Assembly: GCA_021775255.1 (NCBI GenBank)
Contig: JAJFIA010000003.1
Coordinates: 62,001 to 126,000 of the forward strand
Direction of reading: 5' to 3'
Source of the DNA: Roseovarius sp.
GTDB lineage: Bacteria; Pseudomonadota; Alphaproteobacteria; Rhodobacterales; Rhodobacteraceae
DNA: 64,000 nt
Position 1 is the first letter of the stretch; each line of letters begins with the position of its first letter. The translations under genes and the position numbers were made by a program. This document shows positions 54,585 to 63,648 of the stretch, piece by piece. Under the pieces are notes generated by a model. It made no database searches. It was not told the origin of the DNA and was given only the letters and a program-made list of their open reading frames with translations.

Positions 54585-54716
54585 TATCCGGACATCAAAG
54601 CATTTTGCCTTTAATCCGGGACAAGAGATCAAATGCAAAACGCCCGCAACCTGCAGATGGCGTGGGCCTGCTGCATTTTCCCTGATTCAGGTAAAACGAG
54701 AAAAGGCTTTAAAGGC
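54585..54716. repeat. Partial copies of the AAAGCGTTTTGC repeat
   Basis: AAAGCATTTTGCC ... AAATGCAAAACGC (54597-54642) and a half-copy CCTGATTCAGGTAAAACG ... AAGGCTTTAAAG (54669-54710). These resemble the palindrome at 51696, more diverged. They lie between ispH and the DUF1194 gene. Confidence 0.5.
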
Positions 54717-54719
54717 GCT

Positions 54720-55490
54720 TCAATCGCGCGCCAGCCGCCCCATTTCCTGCCATTGTGGCCCGCCAGAGAATGACGGCCCGCTGATTTCGCGCAGAAGTTT
54801 GATCTGCATCGCGGTGTGAAAATCCTCAAACTCATCGGCAGTAACAACAAAGGCACCTGGGCCCGCCACCAGATATTGATGGAAATAACTGGTCAGATCA
54901 TTGTTCAGCTCTTCAATGGCCAGCGCGTTGATAACAACGCCTCTTGAGGCCAGCCGGTCGCGCATTTCAAGCATCTTGTCAAGGTCATCGGCGCGGCCAT
55001 TCCCCGACAAGTCAATCACATATCTGCGGGCAAAACCCGGACCCGCCTCAAGCAGGCGCGCGGCATATTCAAGCCCGGAATGGATCATGGTGCCACCGCC
55101 GGGAATGCGCCTCGGCATGGCCTCGACCAGATCGGCAAAAGCGGCGGCGTCGGCCTCGGTTTGCAGCACAACCCAATCAAGGCCAAGCGCCTGACGGATC
55201 ACACTGGACCACTGCACGATGGCGATGGCCACCCCGCCGGGGGCCTGATTGATCGCAGCCATCACATCGGGCGAGCGCAGGGCCATGGCAGTGCCGCGGC
55301 GTTGCAGATCAAATTCCACATCATTGACGCTGGCGGATACATCAAAGGCCAGCACCAGATGTAATTCCATCAGCTCTGGTTCCTGTGGCCGGGCAGGTGC
55401 GCTCAACAGCAATAAAGCGGCACTGAATGCCCATAGATGGCGCAACATTCCGAAGGGGTTAAGCCGAGCGCCATTTCGTCCCGCAGACAT
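54720..55490 (-). CDS. DUF1194 (VWA-like) exported protein
   Basis: 256 residues from the ATG at 55490, which has AAGGA upstream; a start at 55448 would give a neater signal peptide (LRHLWAFSAALLLLSAPARP). The mature protein begins MELHLVLAFDVSASVND, a MIDAS-like DxSxS, with PGGGTMIHSGLEYAARLL and YVIDLSGNGRADD, as in von Willebrand A domains. Periplasmic, metal-dependent adhesion or assembly function expected; partners unknown. Confidence 0.82.
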   Translation of the reverse strand: MSAGRNGARLNPFGMLRHLWAFSAALLLLSAPARPQEPELMELHLVLAFDVSASVNDVEFDLQRRGTAMALRSPDVMAAINQAPGGVAIAIVQWSSVIRQALGLDWVVLQTEADAAAFADLVEAMPRRIPGGGTMIHSGLEYAARLLEAGPGFARRYVIDLSGNGRADDLDKMLEMRDRLASRGVVINALAIEELNNDLTSYFHQYLVAGPGAFVVTADEFEDFHTAMQIKLLREISGPSFSGGPQWQEMGRLARD

Positions 55491-55568
55491 TCCGCATCCT
55501 TTTGAATTAACCGCTATAAGAATAGCGGCCACTCAAAGGTGGGCTGGAATATCCGGCCGGGTCAAGGT

Positions 55569-56408
55569 TTAATGCGCCATCAGTATTGGAAGCGTGGCCT
55601 TTTCAAGCATATAGCGCGTCGCCCCGCCAAATATGGCCTCGCGAAAGCGCGAATGGCCATAAGCCCCCATCACAATCATATGCGCATCAATATCCTGGGC
55701 CTGGCGCAGCAGCACATCCGCCACCCGTGGCAATGTTTTTGACAGCACATCAATTTCTGCCGTCACGCCGTGACGCGCCAGATATTGCGACAGCATCCCG
55801 CCCGGATCCGACCGGTGCGGCCCATGGGTGGGCGGATCAATGACAGTAACATGCACAACATCCGCCGCCCGCAGTATCGGCATCGCGGCGCGCACCGCAT
55901 TCAGCGCCTCGATGCTTTCATTCCAGCCGATCAGAATGCATTTGGGATCGGGGCAGGGCTTGGCTTTTTGCGGCACAATCAGGCTGGGTGTATGGCCATC
56001 AAACATCGCCGCTTCGGCAGCGGGTTCCAGCTCGGCTCCGCAGCCCTCGCCATAGGGTTGCGGCACGATTGCCAGATCCGAAAACCGCGCCCGCGCCGCC
56101 ACATGCCTGCCAAGATCTGCCAGTTGCGCCACGCCGCTGTCGCAACTCCAGCGGATGTCACTGCCTTCAAGGGTGTTTTTGACGATAGTTTCGATCGCCT
56201 GTGCCTCGGAATGGGCGCGGGTAATGGTTTCCTGCAGCACGATCGCACTGGCACCGGTGTAATAATACCCGGCCTGAGAACGGTCCACCCCAAGACACAG
56301 AACATCAAGATGCGCATCATGGGCTTTGGCCATGGCGATGGCGTGCTCAAGTGTGTGGCGCGCCAATGTCTCATCGGTGAGTACGGAAAACAGGCAATTA
56401 TAGGTCAT
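55569..56408 (-). CDS. Universal stress protein, tandem UspA domains
   Basis: 279 residues from the ATG at 56408. Two Usp domains: the first (1-145) degenerate, the second with CILIGWNESIEALNAVRAAM and the ATP-binding MGAYGHSRFREAIFGGATRYML. It is divergent from ccoNOQP across a region with two FnrL boxes, so it is probably induced at low oxygen. Confidence 0.9.
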   Translation of the reverse strand: MTYNCLFSVLTDETLARHTLEHAIAMAKAHDAHLDVLCLGVDRSQAGYYYTGASAIVLQETITRAHSEAQAIETIVKNTLEGSDIRWSCDSGVAQLADLGRHVAARARFSDLAIVPQPYGEGCGAELEPAAEAAMFDGHTPSLIVPQKAKPCPDPKCILIGWNESIEALNAVRAAMPILRAADVVHVTVIDPPTHGPHRSDPGGMLSQYLARHGVTAEIDVLSKTLPRVADVLLRQAQDIDAHMIVMGAYGHSRFREAIFGGATRYMLEKATLPILMAH

Positions 56409-56468
56409 ATCAGGGCCCTTATATGGCAGGAGTTCATGTGCAAAATAATCTTGCTGAATTTTTCTGCA

Positions 56469-56482
56469 TTGATACCTATCAA
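56469..56482. promoter_or_regulatory. FnrL/FNR box 1
   Basis: TTGATACCTATCAA, an exact match to the FNR consensus TTGAT-N4-ATCAA, 61 bases upstream of the usp start codon and on the usp side of the usp-ccoN gap. Confidence 0.85.
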
Positions 56483-56505
56483 ACCCTATGTACGGGCGGT
56501 GTTTA

Positions 56506-56519
56506 TTGATACAGATCAA
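56506..56519. promoter_or_regulatory. FnrL/FNR box 2
   Basis: TTGATACAGATCAA, also exact, 37 bases from box 1 centre to centre and about 109 bases before the ccoN start codon. Probably activates ccoNOQP under oxygen limitation. Confidence 0.87.
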
Positions 56520-56627
56520 AGAAAGATGAGACATAATATCACAAGTCCTATGAAAAATCTTTACGCGCTTGTGTGATTGTGATCGAATTATGCAAGATTC
56601 AAGCCTGTGCTGACGAGGGAACAAACC

Positions 56628-58232
56628 ATGACAAACTATTTCAAGCTGATCGCGTTTGGCGCGATCACGCTTTGTGCATTGATAGCCGCCAATTTCGCGC
56701 GTGATGCGGCCTATATGATAAATGCGCTGACCATTGCGCTGGCGGCCTTTGCCGCATTCATATGGACATTGCGTCAGACAGATGACTCACGCGTGATGCC
56801 GGATTTATCCGGTGAATACCTTGACGGTGTGGTGCGCGCCGGGGTGATCGCCACCTGCTTTTGGGGGGTCGTGGGGTTTCTTGCAGGCACGTATATCGCG
56901 TTTCAGCTTGCCTTTCCCGGGCTAAATTTTGATTGGGCTGAAGGCTATGCCAATTTTGGCAGGCTCAGGCCTTTGCATACATCGGCGGTGATCTTTGCCT
57001 TTGGCGGTAACGCGCTGATTGCCACCTCGTTTTATGTGGTGCAACGCACCAGTGCGGCGCGCCTTTGGGGCGGCAATCTTGGCTGGTTCGTGTTCTGGGG
57101 GTATCAGCTTGTTATCGTGCTGGCCGCTACCGGGTATTTGCTCGGGGCCACGCAATCCAAGGAATATGCCGAGCCGGAATGGGTTGCCGATCTGTGGCTG
57201 ACCATTGTCTGGCTGGCTTATCTGGCGGTGTTCATCGGCACATTGGCAAAGCGCAAAGAGCCGCATATCTATGTGGCCAACTGGTTTTACCTGTCGTTCA
57301 TCATCACCGTCGCAATGCTGCATGTGTTCAACAACCTCAGCGTTCCGGTGTCGATCTTCGGATCAAAATCGGTGCAGGTGTTCTCGGGCGTGCAGGATGC
57401 CATGGTGCAATGGTGGTATGGCCACAACGCCGTGGGCTTTTTCCTCACCGCCGGTTTTCTGGGGATGATGTATTATTTCGTACCCAAGCAGGCCGAACGC
57501 CCGGTCTACAGCTACAAGCTCAGCATTATCCACTTCTGGGCGTTGATTTTCCTTTATATCTGGGCCGGTCCGCACCATTTGCATTATACAGCCCTTCCCG
57601 ATTGGGCCACGACTTTGGGCATGGTGTTCTCCATCGTGCTGTGGATGCCTTCATGGGGCGGCATGATCAACGGGCTGATGACGCTTTCAGGTGCCTGGGA
57701 CAAGCTCAGAACCGATCCGATCATGCGGATGATGGTGATCTCGGTCGGGTTTTACGGCATGTCGACCTTTGAGGGGCCGATGATGTCAATCCGGGCGGTG
57801 AACTCGCTGTCGCATTACACCGACTGGACCATTGGCCATGTGCATTCCGGCGCGCTGGGCTGGAACGGGATGATCACCTTCGGCGCGCTCTATTTCCTGG
57901 TGCCAAAACTGTGGAGCCGCGAGCGGCTGTATTCCCTGAGCCTGGTAAGCTGGCATTTCTGGCTGGCCACGATCGGTATCATTCTTTACGCCTCGGCGAT
58001 GTGGGTGACCGGCATCATGGAGGGCCTGATGTGGCGCGAAGTGGATGCCAACGGCTTTCTGGTGAATTCCTTTGCCGATACCGTCGCTGCCAAGCTGCCG
58101 ATGTATGTGGTGCGGGCAACCGGCGGGGTGCTGTATCTCTCTGGTGCGCTTATCATGTGCTACAATCTTTTCATGACCGTCAAGCGGAGCCCGGCAATTG
58201 CCGATGTCAATTCCGCTGTCCCGGCAGAATAA
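56628..58232 (+). CDS. ccoN: cbb3 cytochrome c oxidase subunit I
   Basis: Catalytic subunit of the high-affinity oxidase; reduces oxygen and pumps protons. 534 residues, about 12-14 helices. Heme/copper ligand histidines visible: [48 protein letters not shown] and [16 protein letters not shown]. Start after GAGGGAA. First gene of ccoNOQP; two perfect FnrL boxes precede it. Confidence 0.97.
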   Translation: MTNYFKLIAFGAITLCALIAANFARDAAYMINALTIALAAFAAFIWTLRQTDDSRVMPDLSGEYLDGVVRAGVIATCFWGVVGFLAGTYIAFQLAFPGLNFDWAEGYANFGRLRPLHTSAVIFAFGGNALIATSFYVVQRTSAARLWGGNLGWFVFWGYQLVIVLAATGYLLGATQSKEYAEPEWVADLWLTIVWLAYLAVFIGTLAKRKEPHIYVANWFYLSFIITVAMLHVFNNLSVPVSIFGSKSVQVFSGVQDAMVQWWYGHNAVGFFLTAGFLGMMYYFVPKQAERPVYSYKLSIIHFWALIFLYIWAGPHHLHYTALPDWATTLGMVFSIVLWMPSWGGMINGLMTLSGAWDKLRTDPIMRMMVISVGFYGMSTFEGPMMSIRAVNSLSHYTDWTIGHVHSGALGWNGMITFGALYFLVPKLWSRERLYSLSLVSWHFWLATIGIILYASAMWVTGIMEGLMWREVDANGFLVNSFADTVAAKLPMYVVRATGGVLYLSGALIMCYNLFMTVKRSPAIADVNSAVPAE

Positions 58233-58249
58233 CAGGAAGGGACAGATAA

Positions 58250-58978
58250 ATGGCATTTCTTGATAAACACAAAGCCCTTGAGCGCAATGTCACTTTGCTG
58301 GCGATCTTCGCCTTTATCGTGGTGGCGATCGGTGGCCTTGTACAAATCACACCGCTCTTTTGGCTGGAAAACACCATCGAGGATGTGGAAGGCATGCGGC
58401 CCTATACGCCGCTTGAACTGACCGGGCGCGATATTTACATCCGCGAGGGTTGCTATGTCTGCCACTCGCAAATGATCCGAACCATGCGCGACGAGGTCGA
58501 GCGTTACGGGCATTACAGCCTGGCCGCCGAAAGCAAATATGACCATCCGTTTCAATGGGGATCAAAACGTACCGGGCCTGATCTGGCGCGGGTAGGCTGG
58601 CGCGGGTATTCGGATGAATGGCATGTGGACCATCTGCGCAATCCGCAATCGGTTGTGCCCGTATCGGTGATGCCAAAATACGGTTTTCTTGAGGACCGGC
58701 TGATTGACGGGAAATATATTCAGGATCTGATGAAAACCCATCGTTTGGTGGGCGTGCCCTATACCGATGAAATGATCGAAAACGCGGCGGCGGATTTTGC
58801 CGCTCAGGCCGATCCCGACAGTGATTTCGATGGGCTGGTGGCGCGCTATCCCAAGACGCAGGTGCGTAATTTCGATGGCGCGGCGGGCATTTCCGAGATG
58901 GACGCCCTTATCGCTTATCTGCAAATGCTGGGCACGCTGGTTGATTTCTCAACCTTCACGCCGGTCGCAAACCGTTAA
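58250..58978 (+). CDS. ccoO: cbb3 cytochrome c oxidase subunit II
   Basis: Membrane-anchored monoheme cytochrome c. 242 residues with an N-terminal helix ([18 protein letters not shown]) and heme motif CYVCH in [15 protein letters not shown]. Passes electrons from CcoP to CcoN. Further family marks: [31 protein letters not shown] (pieces). 17 bases after ccoN. Confidence 0.97.
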   Translation: MAFLDKHKALERNVTLLAIFAFIVVAIGGLVQITPLFWLENTIEDVEGMRPYTPLELTGRDIYIREGCYVCHSQMIRTMRDEVERYGHYSLAAESKYDHPFQWGSKRTGPDLARVGWRGYSDEWHVDHLRNPQSVVPVSVMPKYGFLEDRLIDGKYIQDLMKTHRLVGVPYTDEMIENAAADFAAQADPDSDFDGLVARYPKTQVRNFDGAAGISEMDALIAYLQMLGTLVDFSTFTPVANR

Positions 58979-58992
58979 GGAGGGGTAACTTT

Positions 58993-59193
58993 ATGGAAAC
59001 CTATTCCTTGCTCAGGCAGTTTGCAGACAGTTGGATGCTGTTGCTGTTATTTGGGTTCTTCATAGGTGTGATCATCTGGGTTTTCCGCCCCGGAAGTACC
59101 AAATCCTATGAGGATCCTGCTGGCATTCCTTTCCGCCATGAAGACAAGCCTGCGCCAGTGAAACCTGCTGCGCGCCGCGCCAAGGAGATGTGA
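58993..59193 (+). CDS. ccoQ: cbb3 oxidase small subunit
   Basis: 66 residues, one transmembrane helix (MLLLLFGFFIGVIIWVF) and a polar tail with FRPGSTKSYEDPAGIPFRHED. Strong AAGGAGG upstream. Stabilises or regulates the oxidase complex. The length and position between ccoO and ccoP are standard. Confidence 0.93.
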   Translation: METYSLLRQFADSWMLLLLFGFFIGVIIWVFRPGSTKSYEDPAGIPFRHEDKPAPVKPAARRAKEM

Positions 59194-59199
59194 TTAAAA

Positions 59200-60075
59200 A
59201 TGGCTAAACAATCAAAGAAACAGGATCAAAACACCAATAATGATCCCAATACCACAGGCCATGTCTGGGACGGGATTGAAGAGTTTAACAATCCGCTGCC
59301 GCGCTGGTGGTTGTGGACGCTTTATGCCTGCATTATCTGGGCGGTGATCTATTCCATCGCATACCCGGCCTGGCCCGGCATCAAATCGGCCACACCGGGC
59401 TTATTGGGCTGGTCATCGCGTGGTGATGTGGCCGCTGATATCGCTGCGGCCGAGGCAGCCAATCAGGGGATCAATGATAAGCTGGTAGCAGCAGATATTG
59501 TTTCGATCACCGATAATCAGGAACTGGCCGGCTATGCAAAAACTGCCGGGGCTGCGGTGTTCCTGACCTGGTGCGCTCAATGTCACGGCTCGGGGGCGGC
59601 GGGGGCCAAGGGCTATCCCAATCTGCTCGATAATGACTGGCTTTGGGGCGGCGATATCGAGGCGGTACATACCACCATCAGCCACGGCATCCGCGATGAG
59701 ACCGATGATGATACCCGATTTTCACAAATGCCCGCCTTTGGCGAAATACTGGAGCCGGCAGAGATTGAGCAGGTGGCAAATTACGTGATCTCGCTTACCG
59801 GCACACCGCCTGATGCGCAAATGGCCGCAGCGGGGGAGACGGTGTTCATGGATAATTGTGCCGCCTGTCATACTGAAGATGGCACCGGTGACCGTGAATT
59901 TGGCGCGCCCAATCTTGCGGATGCAATCTGGCTTTATGGCGGTGATTTTGACACCGTCAAACAGACCATAACCAACAGCCGCTTTGGCGTTATGCCTGCC
60001 TGGTCAGGCCGCCTGACCGAAGCACAGGTGCGCGCTGTGGCGACATATGTTCACCAGTTGGGCGGCGGCGAATAA
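59200..60075 (+). CDS. ccoP: cbb3 cytochrome c oxidase diheme subunit III
   Basis: 291 residues: N-terminal helix ([19 protein letters not shown]) and two cytochrome c domains with CAQCH ([19 protein letters not shown]) and CAACH ([13 protein letters not shown]), each followed by an axial methionine region ([18 protein letters not shown]). Receives electrons from cytochrome c or bc1. Last gene of ccoNOQP; no ccoGHIS genes follow. A hairpin CCCACGGGCG/CGCCCATGGG lies just after. Confidence 0.96.
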   Translation: MAKQSKKQDQNTNNDPNTTGHVWDGIEEFNNPLPRWWLWTLYACIIWAVIYSIAYPAWPGIKSATPGLLGWSSRGDVAADIAAAEAANQGINDKLVAADIVSITDNQELAGYAKTAGAAVFLTWCAQCHGSGAAGAKGYPNLLDNDWLWGGDIEAVHTTISHGIRDETDDDTRFSQMPAFGEILEPAEIEQVANYVISLTGTPPDAQMAAAGETVFMDNCAACHTEDGTGDREFGAPNLADAIWLYGGDFDTVKQTITNSRFGVMPAWSGRLTEAQVRAVATYVHQLGGGE

Positions 60076-60406
60076 GCGCCGCTTGGCTGGCAAAGAAAAC
60101 CCACGGGCGCGCAATCGCCCATGGGTCCGGCACCGGCCTTCCGTCCTGTTCGCGCGTTTCCTGGAAGGTCGGTGCCACTTTTAGCCTCAAACGGACATGA
60201 CCTGTCAAGCGGAAGCATGAGATATTCATCGCATCCTTGCATGCATACCGAGGCTGCGGCAGCCATGCCTGGGGCGGATGGGCGGCCCGGGAGCGATGCC
60301 TTAAAAACATTACAGACAGGCGCTATTCAGCACATGACGAACTGAACGCTTGCTATTGACGTGGCAGGCGGGGAATAATTCAGGGGTATTATTAGGAGTA
60401 TTCCCC
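60076..60406. other. 331-base intergenic region
   Basis: Holds a hairpin at 60100-60125 close to the ccoP end and a likely promoter before the MuiA-like gene (TTGACG near 60355). No protein gene supported: the 74-codon frame 60121-60345 has no ribosome-binding site or family marks. Confidence 0.5.
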
Positions 60407-62041
60407 ATGCGTATCCTGCCTGTATTTCTGGCCCTTTTCCCAAACATCCTGCTGGCCGATGACATTGCCCTAAGCAGCGATGTGACCGCCGTTACGATCT
60501 ATCCAAACGGGGCGACAATAACTCGCGATGTGCCGTTCACCGCACCCGCCGGGCAGCATGATCTGATCCTGACCGACCTGCCGCGCGATACGCCGCTCGC
60601 TGCGGTCCGGGTATCGGTTGCCGGGGCCGCGATGGGCAGCGTCACCGTACGCAATGATTTTGTGCCGCCGCGCGGAAACGGCACAGATGCGGCGATCAAG
60701 GCTGCCGAGGCGAAAATTGAAAGGCTTGAACAGGCTCTTCGCGATGGGCGGGACGGGGTTGAGACAATCCGGCTGGAGGAGAAAGCCGCAGCCGCACGGG
60801 TGGCCTTTTTGGAAAAGCTGGGCAAGGGCGAGGGCGTGGAACAGCTCGGCGTCGCCGCGCTGCGCGATCTGGTGGACATGATTGGCGACGAGACACTGAC
60901 CGCCGCCAAAGCCGCGCAAAACGCGCGTATCCGGGCCGATGCGGCCAAGCGTGATCTGAAGGGCCTGCGCGAGGAGCTGGACAAGGCGCGTCAGGCATTG
61001 AAAGCGCTGGTGCCCGAGGTCGAGGCGCGCGCGATGCTGGCCGTGGCTGTTTCCGGGCAGGAGGCACTGGAGGGGAGCCTGACCATAACCTACAATATCT
61101 GGGGCGCGAACTGGCAGCCGGTTTATGATGTGAAACTGGACCGGGCCTCGGGTGCATTGGAGTTTGAGCGCGGCGCGTTTGTCAGCCAAAGCAGCGGCGA
61201 AAACTGGACGGATATTGATCTGACGCTATCCACAGTGCGGCCGTCTGAGCGCACCGCGCCGGGCATCGTTCACCCCTGGTATCGCCGGATCGAAGACCCG
61301 GATCAGTATGAGAAGCGCCGCGAGGTGCAAAGCCTCGATGGGATTGCCGGCTTTGGCGGGGTACTCATGGAGCAACCTGCTCCGATTGTTGCAGAAGAAG
61401 ACGCGACGGCCACAGCGGCATTTGACGGGCTGGCGGTGACCTATAGCTATCCTGAACCTGTCACAATCGCCTCGGGTGCCGATCATCTGCGCATTGCCCT
61501 GGGCACGCTGAGCACCAAGGCGGATGTTGTGGCCCGGGCGGTGCCGCTGGTGGATAAAACGGCGTATCTGACCGCGCAGATCAGTAATGACATGAATGAG
61601 CTGATCCTGCCGGGGCAGATGATGCTTTATCTGGATGGCCGCTTTATCGGGCAAAGTCAGGTCGGCCTGATTCCGGCGGGGGGCGCGGCGGATCTTGGCT
61701 TTGGCCCGATTGAGGGGCTGCAACTTACCCGTACCGTGGTGGACCGAAATGAGGGCGACAGGGGGCTGATTACCAAATCCAATGAGCAATCGGAAGAAGT
61801 GCTGATCGAGGTGGAAAACCTGACCAACGAGCCCTGGTCCATTCAACTGCGCGACCGGGTGCCCTATTCCGAGCAGGAAGATCTTGAAATCTCATGGGAT
61901 GCGCGCCCCCGGCCTGATACGCAGGATGTGGACGGCAAGCGCGGCGTTCTGGAATGGGAATTTGATCTGCCCGAGGGTGAGACGCAAAAAATTATCCTCA
62001 ATCACGCGCTGGAATGGCCCGAGGGGAAAATATTAAGGTAA
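60407..62041 (+). CDS. MuiA-like exported protein (DUF4139/DUF4140)
   Basis: 544 residues from ATG 60407, preceded by AGGAG. Signal peptide RILPVFLALFPNILLA, then an N-terminal DUF4140-type part (VTAVTIYPNGATITRDVPF), a coiled coil (about 88-205, ERLEQALRDGRD ... KGLREELDKARQALKAL) and a DUF4139 beta domain (SLTITYNIWGANWQPVYDVKLD, pieces; FVSQSSGENWTDIDLTLST). Named for a mucoidy inhibitor; periplasmic, function unknown. Confidence 0.85.
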   Translation: MRILPVFLALFPNILLADDIALSSDVTAVTIYPNGATITRDVPFTAPAGQHDLILTDLPRDTPLAAVRVSVAGAAMGSVTVRNDFVPPRGNGTDAAIKAAEAKIERLEQALRDGRDGVETIRLEEKAAAARVAFLEKLGKGEGVEQLGVAALRDLVDMIGDETLTAAKAAQNARIRADAAKRDLKGLREELDKARQALKALVPEVEARAMLAVAVSGQEALEGSLTITYNIWGANWQPVYDVKLDRASGALEFERGAFVSQSSGENWTDIDLTLSTVRPSERTAPGIVHPWYRRIEDPDQYEKRREVQSLDGIAGFGGVLMEQPAPIVAEEDATATAAFDGLAVTYSYPEPVTIASGADHLRIALGTLSTKADVVARAVPLVDKTAYLTAQISNDMNELILPGQMMLYLDGRFIGQSQVGLIPAGGAADLGFGPIEGLQLTRTVVDRNEGDRGLITKSNEQSEEVLIEVENLTNEPWSIQLRDRVPYSEQEDLEISWDARPRPDTQDVDGKRGVLEWEFDLPEGETQKIILNHALEWPEGKILR

Positions 62042-62143
62042 TTTCGGGCTGGTACGGGGCCGGGCTTTTTGCGTAAGATCAAAGACGCAGGTCCGGGCAG
62101 GCTCCACAGTCAGGTCATACCCGCGCTGACAGGAGTTGGTAAC

Positions 62144-62470
62144 ATGCTTGATATCTCAACCTATAAGATCGCCCAGATTGTCCTGATGTCGCGCGAGCTT
62201 GACCGCGCCGAGGGCGAGCTGCGCGCCTTTATCGACCGGCTGAGCGAGGATGAGCAGGTCAGCCTTGTGGCGGTGATGTGGATCGGCCGTGACAGCTTTG
62301 CCGCCGATGAGCTTGAAGAGGCGCTGGCAACCGCGCGTGAAGAGGCAACAACCCCCACGGCGGATTACCTGCTGGGCACGCCGCATTTGTCGGATCACCT
62401 TGAGAACGGGCTGGAAGCGCTGGGCCTTTCGGCGGCGGACGATGAGGATGATCTGGTGCGCGGCGGATGA
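62144..62470 (+). CDS. DUF3775 domain protein
   Basis: 108 residues from ATG 62144 with CAGGAG upstream. LDISTYKIAQIVLMSRELDRAEGELRAFIDRLSEDEQVSLVAVMWIGR (pieces) and LLGTPHLSDHLENGLEALG fit DUF3775. Acidic, cytoplasmic, unknown function. Terminator follows at 62480. Confidence 0.83.
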   Translation: MLDISTYKIAQIVLMSRELDRAEGELRAFIDRLSEDEQVSLVAVMWIGRDSFAADELEEALATAREEATTPTADYLLGTPHLSDHLENGLEALGLSAADDEDDLVRGG

Positions 62471-62479
62471 GGCCATTGT

Positions 62480-62506
62480 AGGGTGGGTAAAACCCACCCT
62501 GTTTTT
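62480..62506 (+). terminator. Rho-independent terminator, convergent
   Basis: Stem AGGGTGGGT / ACCCACCCT with loop AAA and GTTTTT after. Sits between two convergent genes; belongs by sequence to the GTGGGTTT palindrome family seen at 32653 and 45612. Confidence 0.8.
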
Positions 62507-62508
62507 CC

Positions 62509-63648
62509 CTATAGGTGATCCACCACCTGCATGTGCTGCGCCAGCTTGTCAACCTCGCCCAGAAACCGCGCAACCAGTTTGGGATCATGTGGCGCAGGGG
62601 TGACACCGGCGTGGATTTCGCGGTTGAGAACCGCCTCAACGGCCAACGACACGGGGATTGAGACCAGCCGCGCCATCGCGGTGCCGCGCATGTCACCCTG
62701 GGCGTCCATGGCATAGGTTTTATGCCAGACGGTCCGGCCTTCTTTCTCGGCTTTCAGGTCCACAAAAAGCACAACCCGGTCGGGCTCATCTTCGCCGTAG
62801 GCATTCTCGGCCCAGAACTGATCGGACATCTCTTTCAGCCGCGCCTCGCCGGATGCGCCTTCAAGGGTTTCGATCTCGGCAAACACGTCTTGCCATGCCT
62901 CGGCCCAGCCATTGAGCCGCAGGGTGCCGCGCACAAACTCCTTGATCTTCCACGCCGGATCAAACTGGTAATCCTCGATGAACGGCAGGCTGTCACGGTT
63001 GGGGTAGACCTCGAAACTTTCCGGGCTGGGCAGGGGGGCGATATAGCTGCTGATCGCATCCCATGGCCGGGCGACGTTCAGCTCGGAATAATGCCTGATC
63101 GAGCGCGAGGGCGAGCGCAGGGCCTTGAGTACCCCCAAAGGTGACCAACTGAATTTATAGCGGAATGCGTTGGATATGGCCGGGATGCCGCCGCAATAGG
63201 AGGTGAAGGAGATGTCATTTTGTGCGCTGTAAGCTTTTGAGGCGCGGTACTCGGCAACCAGATGATGCGCCATCAGATGATCAATCCCCGGATCAAGCCC
63301 CACCTCATTCACCAGCGCCACGCCGCGCTCCAGTGCCTGCTCATTCAGGGCGCGCATTTCCGGCGAAATATAGGAAGAACTGACAAAATTGGCCCCCTTG
63401 TCGATGCACATCTCAGCCAGGGGCACATGCCAGTCGCCGGGCAGCATCGAGACCACGACATCATGGGGCTCAACCGCCTCGGCCAGCGCCTTGGCATCAA
63501 ACGCCTGAATATTTTTGGTCAGGTCGCCCACGGCATTGCGGGCCTTGTCAACACTGCGGTTCCACACCGCTACATCATGGCCCGCCTCGATCAGGCGGCG
63601 CAGGCCGGGGATGGCCGAAAGGCCGGTGCCACACCAATGGATTGTCAT
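62509..63648 (-). CDS. Saccharopine dehydrogenase family protein (glutamate-forming type)
   Basis: 379 residues. N-terminal Rossmann CGTGLSAIPGLRRLIEAGHDVAVWNRS, DVVVSMLPGDWHVPLAEMCIDKGANFVSSSY (pieces), the substrate-domain LVNEVGLDPGIDHLMAHHLV, and a C-terminal domain with SYCGGIPA. Would split saccharopine into glutamate and aminoadipate semialdehyde. Its start overlaps the stop of the upstream lysine-forming-type gene (ATGA), so the pair works as a lysine-degradation unit of the bacterial saccharopine pathway. Confidence 0.85.
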   Translation of the reverse strand: MTIHWCGTGLSAIPGLRRLIEAGHDVAVWNRSVDKARNAVGDLTKNIQAFDAKALAEAVEPHDVVVSMLPGDWHVPLAEMCIDKGANFVSSSYISPEMRALNEQALERGVALVNEVGLDPGIDHLMAHHLVAEYRASKAYSAQNDISFTSYCGGIPAISNAFRYKFSWSPLGVLKALRSPSRSIRHYSELNVARPWDAISSYIAPLPSPESFEVYPNRDSLPFIEDYQFDPAWKIKEFVRGTLRLNGWAEAWQDVFAEIETLEGASGEARLKEMSDQFWAENAYGEDEPDRVVLFVDLKAEKEGRTVWHKTYAMDAQGDMRGTAMARLVSIPVSLAVEAVLNREIHAGVTPAPHDPKLVARFLGEVDKLAQHMQVVDHL

